A DNA stretch of 17,108 bases from JAYVIQ01 sp043770215. GTDB taxonomy: Bacteria > Bacteroidota > Bacteroidia > Cytophagales > JAAEPT01. A program made the position numbers and the translations under genes. Where the stretch lies: positions 1 to 17,108 of the forward strand of contig JAYVIQ010000051.1 of the NCBI GenBank assembly GCA_043770215.1, given 5' to 3'. Below the pieces are notes generated by a model. That model ran no database searches. It worked only from the letters and a program-made list of their open reading frames with translations, and was not told the origin of the DNA. Numbering within the stretch: position 1 is the first letter of the stretch; each line of letters opens with the position of its first letter. This document shows positions 1-6,967 of the stretch, piece by piece.

Positions 1-77
1 TTCCGAACAGAGTAGTTAAGACCTACAGCGCCGATGGTACTAGTGTAACAACTGGGAGAGTAGGTCCTCGCCACCTT
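1..77 (+). rRNA. rrf: 5S ribosomal RNA, 3' part (left end outside window)
   Basis: The first bases match the conserved middle and 3' end of bacterial 5S rRNA: CCGAACAGAGTAGTTAAG, then GATGGTACT, GGGAGAGTAGG and the closing CGCCACCTT strand that would pair with the missing 5' end. Roughly the last two thirds of the molecule are present. The 3' end is placed by analogy with other Bacteroidota 5S genes and could be off by a few bases. An rRNA operon (16S-23S-5S) is expected to the left of the window. Confidence 0.93.
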
Positions 78-83
78 ATTAAC

Positions 84-118
84 AAAACCCCTTATCTTAA
101 GATTTGGGGGTTTTTTTT
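84..118 (+). terminator. Intrinsic terminator of the rRNA operon, probably bidirectional
   Basis: AAAACCCC at 84-91 pairs with GGGGTTTT at 107-114 and is followed by a run of T. The loop contains the small palindrome ATCTTAAGAT. Because the left arm is preceded by A residues, the reverse strand also reads as a hairpin plus U tract. It could therefore also stop the minus-strand acyltransferase transcript that points towards the rRNA genes. Confidence 0.85.
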
Positions 119-218
119 ATATCTGTTTTTGAATTTTATGAAGTGGTATGGTCAGTTTATTAAAGAGTAAGTCGTAGTTTTTGGTTTTATATTAGTAACG
201 TCTAGTAAAAAAAATATT

Positions 219-1406
219 CTATTTTTTATAAAAATCTGCTTTAAAGGGGGGCCTTTTTTCAAATGTACTAGGTTTTAAATTTGTAAAGACATTATGTAAA
301 ATACTGTTTACTATTCCGTTTTTATGTCTAATATATAAAATCATAGGCTCTGGTTCTGCCCCTACACTACTTTTTATTTCTTCGGCTGTTCTACCAAAAC
401 GTAATTCTCTGCATTTATGTTCTATTGATTTTTGTATATAATTGTACAGCATTGTTTGGTATATAGCATATTCTTGATTTAAAGAGTACTCTATTCCAAC
501 ATAGTTTGCCTCTAGGATGCCGTTATTTACAAAAGCTGTACTAAAGCCGATAAGGTCTTGGTGTAGATAATAACCCGTCATGATAAAATCTGAACCTAAT
601 TTTTGTTTTAATTCAAAAAACGTATTACTTGTTAATTCACCAAAATATACAGGTGATTTTTCTAAAACATTTTTGTAAAGTAGATTTATTTTTTCTTTTA
701 ATAACTTAATATCCTCTATTTTTAAATCTTTAATCTCTAACGCCAATGATTTTTTTAATGCACTTTTTGCTTTGGTCCTAAATTTTGTGGTAAGTGAAAA
801 TAAGTAATCATCAAATGTTATCCAATCTTCTGAAATTGGAAGGACCATATTTACATCAATTTCAAACTCCTTAAAACGTTTTTTTGTAAGTTCCTCACGT
901 GCATTAAATTGTTCTTTCCAAAATTCTTTTATTAATATAATTGGAGCATTTACCTCTTTTATTTTTTGGATTTCTATCAAAGTTTCGCTTAAAATTTTGA
1001 ACGCTATTTTTGCAGAAATAGATGGTGAATATTCAAATCCATTTTCACCACTTGAAAAAGCAGATCCACAAGTTATGACCTCAAAATCAAAAGAGGATAT
1101 AAATTTATTCTTTAGTGAAGTTCTTATATCACAAACTATAGAATTATCTTTTAATCCTTTATCTTTAAATTTTAATGTTTGTAAAACTGCAATTGCAATG
1201 CATTTGCTATCTAAATTGTAAAAGGTTACATATGTAAAAGTGATTGTTTCTTTTAAGCTTTTTTCTATGGCTTCTAAATATTCTAGAGTTAAGAAAATAT
1301 TATTTTTGTGGTTGATTAATTCCCAATCATTTTTATCTATCTCTTTAGTGCTATTTAAAATTTTGTATGAATAGTCTTTTGAAATTTTTTTACAATAAAA
1401 ATTCAT
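219..1406 (-). CDS. Acyltransferase-like protein (GNAT / FemAB-like fold), function unknown
   Basis: This 395-residue protein has no signal peptide or membrane segment and is probably cytoplasmic. Its middle has a basic stretch (TKFRTKAKSALKKS, about residue 208 on). The C-terminal half has the look of an acyl-CoA N-acyltransferase or FemAB-type repeat: a turn reading YYLHQDLIGFSTAF, then a segment including NYVGIEY and FGRTAEEIKSSVGAEP, which resembles proteins annotated as GNAT-family or COG3146-like acyltransferases in Bacteroidota. Substrate and acyl donor cannot be read from the sequence. The ATG start lies 17 bases after the thioredoxin gene on the same strand, so it is probably the last gene of a metG-thioredoxin-acyltransferase transcript. 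The fold assignment is inference from overall pattern; no catalytic residue could be pinned down. Confidence 0.7.
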   Translation of the reverse strand: MNFYCKKISKDYSYKILNSTKEIDKNDWELINHKNNIFLTLEYLEAIEKSLKETITFTYVTFYNLDSKCIAIAVLQTLKFKDKGLKDNSIVCDIRTSLKNKFISSFDFEVITCGSAFSSGENGFEYSPSISAKIAFKILSETLIEIQKIKEVNAPIILIKEFWKEQFNAREELTKKRFKEFEIDVNMVLPISEDWITFDDYLFSLTTKFRTKAKSALKKSLALEIKDLKIEDIKLLKEKINLLYKNVLEKSPVYFGELTSNTFFELKQKLGSDFIMTGYYLHQDLIGFSTAFVNNGILEANYVGIEYSLNQEYAIYQTMLYNYIQKSIEHKCRELRFGRTAEEIKSSVGAEPEPMILYIRHKNGIVNSILHNVFTNLKPSTFEKRPPFKADFYKK

Positions 1407-1423
1407 AGTAAATAGCTCAATGA

Positions 1424-1897
1424 TTACTTAATGTTGCTAATTACTTGACCCAAAACAGTATTTATATTTTCTATTTCCCCAGAGCTTTCGTAAACTATGT
1501 CACCTTTTGGGTTTATGACAAGATGTTTTGGTATTTCTTGTATAAACCCTGTGTAAAATTTACCTTTTAGACTTTTTGAATCTGTAATATGTTCATAGTT
1601 AAATGTATTCTTATCTAAGAAGCTTTTTATTTTTTCTTCTTTATCATCTGTTATGCTTAAAAACACTATGTTAGTATCACTTTTGTACTTAGCTACTAAT
1701 TCATTTAAAGCAGGTATCTCTGCAATACAAGAGCCACACCAAGTTGCCCATACTTTTACTACAACTGTTTTACCAATTAGATTTTTGTTGCTAATTGTTT
1801 TTCCAGAGAGTGTTTTTTTAGAGAATTCAGGCAATTTTTTATTGTTATTGCTTTGGCAAGAAACAAACAATAGTGATACTATAAGGAATCTATACAT
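1424..1897 (-). CDS. TlpA-like thioredoxin-fold lipoprotein
   Basis: This 157-residue protein belongs to the TlpA/ResA group of membrane-tethered thiol-disulfide oxidoreductases. The N-terminus is a short hydrophobic lipoprotein signal ending in FVSC, with Cys14 as the likely lipidated residue, so the mature protein should sit in the periplasm. The active site is WCGSC (Cys54 and Cys57) within KVWATWCGSCIAEIPAL, and the later IPKH supplies the usual cis-proline. Family members reduce or exchange disulfides in exported proteins or in cytochrome c maturation; which client applies here is not visible. It lies 53 bases downstream of metG and 17 bases upstream of the acyltransferase-like gene, all on one strand. 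The length is normal for a single TlpA domain without an extra N-terminal domain. Confidence 0.9.
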   Translation of the reverse strand: MYRFLIVSLLFVSCQSNNNKKLPEFSKKTLSGKTISNKNLIGKTVVVKVWATWCGSCIAEIPALNELVAKYKSDTNIVFLSITDDKEEKIKSFLDKNTFNYEHITDSKSLKGKFYTGFIQEIPKHLVINPKGDIVYESSGEIENINTVLGQVISNIK

Positions 1898-1950
1898 TTT
1901 TAGTGCTTTTGTTTTTATTTTGAAGATTTTTTTTATTGGTTATGAATAGA

Positions 1951-3993
1951 TTAACCAATTTCAGAACCATTCTCAAATAATTTGTCTGGATTTACAAACA
2001 TAAGTTCTCCATTGTTTTCAGCCATAAGTATCATGCCTTGTGATTCAATCCCTTTTATTTTTCTTGGCGCTAGGTTACATAGTAATGTTACTTGTTTGCC
2101 TATTATGTCTTGGGGTTCATATGAACCAGCAATACCACTTACAACAGTACGGGTTTCTTTGCCAAGATTTATTTGTAATTTAAGCAGCTTATCTGTCTTA
2201 GGTACTCTTTCTGCTTCTATAATTTCTCCTATTCTAAGTTCTAGTTTAGTAAAATCATCAAAACTAATTAACTCTTTATGTACAATTGGTTTAGAGGAAT
2301 CTAAATCTAATTTGTTCTGAACTTTAGCTTTTTCTAATTTTTCTATTTGGTGTGATACAGCTTCATCTTCTATTTTCTCAAACAAAAGGCTTACTTCATT
2401 TATTTCATGTCCTACAGGAAGTATTTCAGTGTTTCCACCGTTTGACCAATCTAATGAATTAAGATTAATTATTTTTAGTAATTTTGTACAGCTAAATGGC
2501 AAGAAAGGATGTCCAAGAGTGGCTAAGTTTGCCACTATTTGTAACCCTATATTTAGGATTGTCTCTACACGCTCTGGATTTTCTTTCCACAGTTTCCAGG
2601 GTTCTGTGTCACCTAAGTATTTATTTCCTGCTCTACTTAGGTCCATCAATCCCTCTAAAGCTTCCCTGAATCTATAATTATCTAGAGATTTAGATATTGC
2701 TTTAGGGGCGTTTTTTATTGCCTCTAAAGTTGTTTCATCTATTTCTTCTAGGTTGTGTCTAGTAGGTACTTTACCTTCAAAATACTTATGAGTAAGTACT
2801 AAAACACGGTTTATAAAATTTCCTAAATTCCCTACAAGTTCGCTATTGTTTTTTGTTTGGAAATCTTTCCAAGTAAAATCATTGTCTTTGGTTTCTGGAG
2901 CATTAGCGCATAAAGTATATCTTAATACATCTTGTTTACCAGGGAAATCCAATAAATATTCGTTTAGCCAAACTGCCCAGTTTCTAGAAGTTGATATTTT
3001 GTTGCCTTCTAGGTTCAAAAATTCATTTGCGGGTACATTAGTGGGTAGTATGTATTTATTGCTTGCTTTTAGCATAGCTGGGAAAATAATGCAATGGAAG
3101 ACTATATTGTCTTTTCCTATAAAATGCACTAATTCAGTTTCTGAATCTTTCCAATAAGGTTCCCAATTTTTATTGTTTTGTATTGCCCAATCTTTTGTGG
3201 CAGAAATATAGCCAATAGGTGCATCGAACCAAACATAAAGTACTTTTCCATCGGCATTTTGGGCCGGCACGGGTACTCCCCAATCCAAATCTCTTGTTAC
3301 AGCTCTTGGTTGAAGCCCTTGATCTAACCAAGATTTACATTGCCCATATACATTTTTTTTCCAATCTTTGTTCTCTTCTAAAATCCACTGTTTTAGCCAC
3401 GGTTCATACTTATCTAATGGTAGATACCAGTGTGAAGTTGCTTTTTTCACAGGGGTTTCACCTGTTAAAGCAGATTTGGGGTTTATTAATTCGTCTGAGG
3501 ATAAGGTAGATCCGCATTTTTCGCATTGATCTCCGTAAGCTTCTAAATTGCCACATTTTGGGCATTCGCCTTTTATATATCTGTCTGCTAAAAACTGGTT
3601 GTTTTTTTCATCATAAAATTGGTCTGATGTTTTTTCTATGAACTCACCCTTCTCCAATAAATCTTTAAAATATTCCGTTGCAGTTTCATGGTGTATTTCA
3701 TTAGATGTTCTTGAATAAATATCAAATGAAATCCCAAAATCTTCGAAGCTATCTTTAATTATTTTGTGGTACTTATCTACCACTTCTTGGGGGCTTATTC
3801 CTTCCTTTTGAGCTCTTATTGTGATTGGTACTCCATGCTCATCTGACCCTCCAATAAAAACTACATCTTTATTTTGAGCCCTTAAGTAACGTACATAAAT
3901 GTCTGCTGGTATGTAAACACCACTTAAGTGACCTATATGTACGGGTCCATTAGCATAAGGAAGAGCAGAAGTGATTGTATATCTTTTTGCCAT
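1951..3993 (-). CDS. metG: Methionyl-tRNA synthetase with C-terminal tRNA-binding domain
   Basis: This cytoplasmic enzyme charges tRNA-Met with methionine using ATP. The 680-residue protein opens with the class I signature HIGH (residues 19-22, in PVHIGHLSG). It carries a four-cysteine zinc knuckle (CPKC at 144-147 and CEKC at 157-160), as in the E. coli-type enzymes. The KMSKS loop is replaced by KISTS (332-336), a variant I associate with Bacteroidota enzymes; the essential first lysine is kept. Residues from about 574 on form an EMAPII/Trbp111-type OB fold (DFTKLELRIGEI, SGIAGSY, NLAPRKIKGIESQGM) that binds tRNA and mediates dimerisation. The ATG start directly precedes the conserved ITSALPYANGPVHIGH segment. 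It is the first gene of a probable three-gene minus-strand unit and is divergent from hrpB. Confidence 0.98.
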   Translation of the reverse strand: MAKRYTITSALPYANGPVHIGHLSGVYIPADIYVRYLRAQNKDVVFIGGSDEHGVPITIRAQKEGISPQEVVDKYHKIIKDSFEDFGISFDIYSRTSNEIHHETATEYFKDLLEKGEFIEKTSDQFYDEKNNQFLADRYIKGECPKCGNLEAYGDQCEKCGSTLSSDELINPKSALTGETPVKKATSHWYLPLDKYEPWLKQWILEENKDWKKNVYGQCKSWLDQGLQPRAVTRDLDWGVPVPAQNADGKVLYVWFDAPIGYISATKDWAIQNNKNWEPYWKDSETELVHFIGKDNIVFHCIIFPAMLKASNKYILPTNVPANEFLNLEGNKISTSRNWAVWLNEYLLDFPGKQDVLRYTLCANAPETKDNDFTWKDFQTKNNSELVGNLGNFINRVLVLTHKYFEGKVPTRHNLEEIDETTLEAIKNAPKAISKSLDNYRFREALEGLMDLSRAGNKYLGDTEPWKLWKENPERVETILNIGLQIVANLATLGHPFLPFSCTKLLKIINLNSLDWSNGGNTEILPVGHEINEVSLLFEKIEDEAVSHQIEKLEKAKVQNKLDLDSSKPIVHKELISFDDFTKLELRIGEIIEAERVPKTDKLLKLQINLGKETRTVVSGIAGSYEPQDIIGKQVTLLCNLAPRKIKGIESQGMILMAENNGELMFVNPDKLFENGSEIG

Positions 3994-4011
3994 TGATTTT
4001 TAATTTCTATG

Positions 4012-4041
4012 TAAAGTTATACAATCTCTTAACAAGCACAA
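4012..4041 (-). promoter_or_regulatory. Candidate -33/-7 promoter of metG
   Basis: Read on the minus strand, TAACTTTA (4019 down to 4012) matches the Bacteroidota -7 consensus TAnnTTTG at all but the last base. TTG at 4041-4039 lies 19 bases upstream, within the usual 17-23 base spacing. The 5' leader would be short. This is a consensus match only and the -7 is imperfect. Confidence 0.4.
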
Positions 4042-4311
4042 GTGAGATTGAAAATAATGATGTGTGCTGTTTTTTAAATTATAGGTTAATATTCTAAGTT
4101 CATTATAAATCAACGCATAAAAAAGATGCCTTAATTGTTTAGGGTCCAAAAAGAATATTATTCTTGATGTGCCCCCTCTAATCTATTTCTTTGCTAGATG
4201 CTAAACCAACTAGAAGATTCAAAAGTCAAATGAATTCATTTTCAATTTTTTAGAATTTTAAAATGAGATGTTTTATTTAATCAACTCAGGGTATTAACCA
4301 TAAGTTTTTCT

Positions 4312-4319
4312 TAGTTTTG
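4312..4319 (+). promoter_or_regulatory. Candidate -7 element of the hrpB promoter
   Basis: TAGTTTTG is a full match to the Bacteroidota -7 consensus TAnnTTTG. It sits 22 bases before the hrpB ATG, which implies a very short leader. No clear TTG -33 element is found at the expected distance, so confidence is moderate. Confidence 0.45.
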
Positions 4320-4340
4320 AATAAAAATACACATTCATAA

Positions 4341-6833
4341 ATGATTTTTGATTATTCAGGAATTGATTTGCCTATTGTAGAGGCAATTGCAACCCTTAAG
4401 AAAAGCTTAACATTACAAAATACCTGTATTTTAAGTGCTCCTCCAGGAGCGGGAAAAAGTACCTTGCTGCCTATAGTTTTATTAGAAGAAGCCTGGTTAG
4501 CTGGAAAAAAAATAATAGTTTTAGAGCCTAGAAGGCTTGCTGCAAAAAGTATTGCAGAGCGTCTCTCTTCCTTGCTTGGAGAATCTTGTGGTCAGACGGT
4601 TGGTTATAGAATTAGATTTGAAACTAAAATTAGCGAAAAAACTAGAATAGAGGTAGTTACAGAAGGGATACTTACAAGAATGTTGCATTCAGAGAATACA
4701 TTGTCTGAGTTCGGTTTGGTAATTTTTGATGAGTTTCATGAAAGAAGTATCCATGCAGATGTAAGTTTGGCATTATGCAGAGAAGTTCAGCAAATTCTAA
4801 GGCCAGAATTACGGATTTTAATCATGTCTGCAACATTAGATACAGAAGATTTAAGCCAAAAGTTACACGCTCCAATAATTAAAAGCGAAGGCAGGCAGTA
4901 CCCTGTAAAAATAAAGTATGTAGGTAATCATGACTCCAGAATGATTGCTGAGTTGTGCGCACGTACTATTGAAACTGCAGTGAAAGATGAGGAAGGCGAT
5001 GTGTTGGTTTTCTTACCTGGTCAGGGAGAAATAAAGAAATGTGAAGAATTTTTAAAAGGAAAGCTTAGAAACTGCGAAATTTATCCTTTGTACGGTCAGC
5101 TTCCGCCTGCTGTACAGCAAAGAGCTTTACAAAAAAATAAGGAGGGCAAAAGAAAAATTGTTCTAGCTACTTCCATAGCTGAAACTAGTCTTACAATAGA
5201 GGGAGTAGGGGTGGTAATAGATACTGGATTAGTAAAAAGCGCCAAATTTGATCCTAATAGTGGGCTATCTAGGTTAGAAACGCATTTGATATCTTTAGAT
5301 TCTGCCACTCAACGTGCTGGTAGAGCAGGTAGGCTAGGGCCAGGAGTTTGCTATAGAATGTGGACTCCAGCCCTAGAAAATACTATGGATGCCCATAGAA
5401 AACCAGAGATTGCAGAAATGGATTTGGCAAGTTTGGCCCTAGATTTAGCTTCTTGGGGAGTAAATGATGCAAGCGATTTATTTTGGCTTACTCCACCACC
5501 CAGAGGAGCATATAACCAAGCATTAGAATTATTACATGAATTAGAGGCTTTAGAAAATGGAAAATTGACCGCACACGGTATACTTGTGCATAAAGTTCCC
5601 TGTCATCCTAGATTGGCACATTTGCTAATAAAGGCAGAAGAGTTAAACCTATTAGAATTAGCTACAGACGTTTGTGCTATTTTAGAAGAAAAAGATGCCT
5701 TTTACCAACAAATGGGTATAGATATAAACCTAAGAATAGAAGCACTAAGAAGGTTTAGAAGTTCTGGTAATAACCACAAAATGAATAAGATAGAGCGTGT
5801 AGCAGAAAGTTACCGCAAACTTTTTAAAGTAGAAATAGATAATGGGAAAGTAGATGATTACGAAACAGGTTTACTACTAACTTTTGCTTATCCAGAACGC
5901 ATTGCTTATGCTAGACCAGGCAATAACTCTCAGTTTCAGCTTGCAAACGGCAATATAGCTAGTTTTAGTCATAAAGATGAGTTGGCCAATGAAGCTTGGT
6001 TAGCAGTAGCAAGTCTGCATTGTGCAAGTAATCAAATGGGTAATATATTTCTTGCGTCTCGTATAAATCCTACAGATTTACAGCCCTATGTAAAAAAAGT
6101 AGAAAACATTCATTGGGACAGAAAAAAAGGAGTTTTAAATGCATCCCAAGATTTAAGAATAGGGAGCATAATTTTACAATCTAAACCTTTGCCAAATCCA
6201 AACCAAGATGCAAAAGTAAAGGCTATTTGTCAAGTAATAAAAAAAGAAGGTGAGCATCTATTAAATTTTGATAACCAGACCATAAGTCTAATAAATAGAG
6301 TGCAAAGCATACGCAAATGGGATCCATCTTTAGGTTTAGAAAACATAAGTATAAGCAATTTATGTCAGACATGTGAAACATGGCTGAGTCCATACCTTAA
6401 CCAAGTTAAAAATGAAACGGATTTAAGGAATTTAAACATTCATGACATTCTTTGGCATTCAATAGATTACTCATTGCAAAAACAAATTCATGTTTTAGCT
6501 CCAGAAAAGATACTTGTGCCAAGTGGTTCTAGCATACCTATTGTGTACCAATCCAATGGAGAATCTCCCATTTTATCAGTAAGGCTACAAGAGTGTTTTG
6601 GTATGACAGAAACACCAAAAGTAAATTTAGGTAAGATAAGTTTGCTTATTCATTTGTTATCTCCTGGTTATAAGCCAGTTCAGATTACAAACGACTTGAG
6701 CAATTTTTGGAAAAACACATATTTTGAGGTGAAAAAAGAATTGAAATCAAGGTATCCAAAACATTCTTGGCCAGAAAATCCCTTAGAAGCAGAAGCCATA
6801 AGCGGGGCCAAAAAGCGGGTTGTAAAACAATGA
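4341..6833 (+). CDS. hrpB: ATP-dependent RNA helicase HrpB (DEAH family)
   Basis: This 830-residue protein has the full length and architecture of HrpB. The superfamily 2 motifs appear in order: Walker A APPGAGKST (residues 33-41), Ia LEPRRLAA (61-68), TEGILTR (107-113), the HrpB-type DEFHERS box in place of DEAH (130-136), SATLD (163-167) and QRAGRAGR (324-331). A helicase-associated region follows, then the HrpB-specific C-terminal domain with YPERIAYAR and the typical ending RYPKHSWPENPLEAEA. The family is assigned as RNA helicases by motif; the cellular role of HrpB in bacteria is poorly defined, and I claim none here. The ATG start leads straight into the conserved DLPIVEAI segment. It is transcribed in the same direction as dnaK but separated by 134 bases that hold a strong independent dnaK control region. 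Confidence 0.97.
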   Translation: MIFDYSGIDLPIVEAIATLKKSLTLQNTCILSAPPGAGKSTLLPIVLLEEAWLAGKKIIVLEPRRLAAKSIAERLSSLLGESCGQTVGYRIRFETKISEKTRIEVVTEGILTRMLHSENTLSEFGLVIFDEFHERSIHADVSLALCREVQQILRPELRILIMSATLDTEDLSQKLHAPIIKSEGRQYPVKIKYVGNHDSRMIAELCARTIETAVKDEEGDVLVFLPGQGEIKKCEEFLKGKLRNCEIYPLYGQLPPAVQQRALQKNKEGKRKIVLATSIAETSLTIEGVGVVIDTGLVKSAKFDPNSGLSRLETHLISLDSATQRAGRAGRLGPGVCYRMWTPALENTMDAHRKPEIAEMDLASLALDLASWGVNDASDLFWLTPPPRGAYNQALELLHELEALENGKLTAHGILVHKVPCHPRLAHLLIKAEELNLLELATDVCAILEEKDAFYQQMGIDINLRIEALRRFRSSGNNHKMNKIERVAESYRKLFKVEIDNGKVDDYETGLLLTFAYPERIAYARPGNNSQFQLANGNIASFSHKDELANEAWLAVASLHCASNQMGNIFLASRINPTDLQPYVKKVENIHWDRKKGVLNASQDLRIGSIILQSKPLPNPNQDAKVKAICQVIKKEGEHLLNFDNQTISLINRVQSIRKWDPSLGLENISISNLCQTCETWLSPYLNQVKNETDLRNLNIHDILWHSIDYSLQKQIHVLAPEKILVPSGSSIPIVYQSNGESPILSVRLQECFGMTETPKVNLGKISLLIHLLSPGYKPVQITNDLSNFWKNTYFEVKKELKSRYPKHSWPENPLEAEAISGAKKRVVKQ

Positions 6834-6866
6834 TGGCTTTGATTTAATCCTAAAATCAGAAAATTG

Positions 6867-6892
6867 TGTCAGAAATACCGACAGCTTGTCAG
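6867..6892 (+). promoter_or_regulatory. TGTCAG half-site plus CGACA/TGTCAG palindrome upstream of dnaK (candidate operator)
   Basis: TGTCAG occurs at 6867-6872 and again at 6887-6892, exactly 20 bases apart. The second copy forms an imperfect inverted repeat with the CCGACA before it (6878-6883), with a three-base centre GCT and only one mismatch in six pairs. The array ends 12 bases before the -24 element of the candidate sigma-54-type promoter. The position suggests a binding site for a regulator of dnaK. The regulator is unknown. It is not the CIRCE element bound by HrcA. Confidence 0.5.
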
Positions 6893-6903
6893 AAAAATTC
6901 TAG

Positions 6904-6918
6904 TGGCACAAGTATTGT
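6904..6918 (+). promoter_or_regulatory. Candidate sigma-54 (RpoN) -24/-12 promoter of dnaK
   Basis: TGGCACAAGTATTGT fits the RpoN consensus TGGCAC-N5-TTGC. The -24 half is perfect, the GG-to-G spacing of ten bases is exact, and only the last base differs (TTGT for TTGC). Transcription would begin near 6930, giving a leader of about 38 bases. No TAnnTTTG -7 element is present between hrpB and dnaK, which favours this reading. A lone match of this length can still arise by chance. Confidence 0.5.
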
Positions 6919-6967
6919 ATTAGAGGTTTGTAAGAAATCAATGTTTGATTAAATAATAGATAAGAAA

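Larger units (their letters stand above)
3994..4340. other. Divergent intergenic region between metG and hrpB
   Basis: This 347-base AT-rich gap contains no convincing open frame on either strand. It holds the candidate metG promoter at its left end and the candidate hrpB promoter at its right end. Near the middle is a short inverted repeat, AAGAAT-ATT-ATTCTT (4151-4165), which could be an operator but is too short and AT-rich to claim. Nothing else is recognisable. Confidence 0.7.

Noticed and set aside
4151..4165. Inverted repeat AAGAAT-ATT-ATTCTT in the metG-hrpB gap as an operator
   Set aside because: The arms are only six bases and almost all A/T, so such palindromes are expected by chance in sequence of this composition. 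No second copy was seen.
6840..6858. Hairpin TGATTT...AAATCA after hrpB as a terminator
   Set aside because: The stem is six weak pairs and no T run follows it, so it does not look like an intrinsic terminator.
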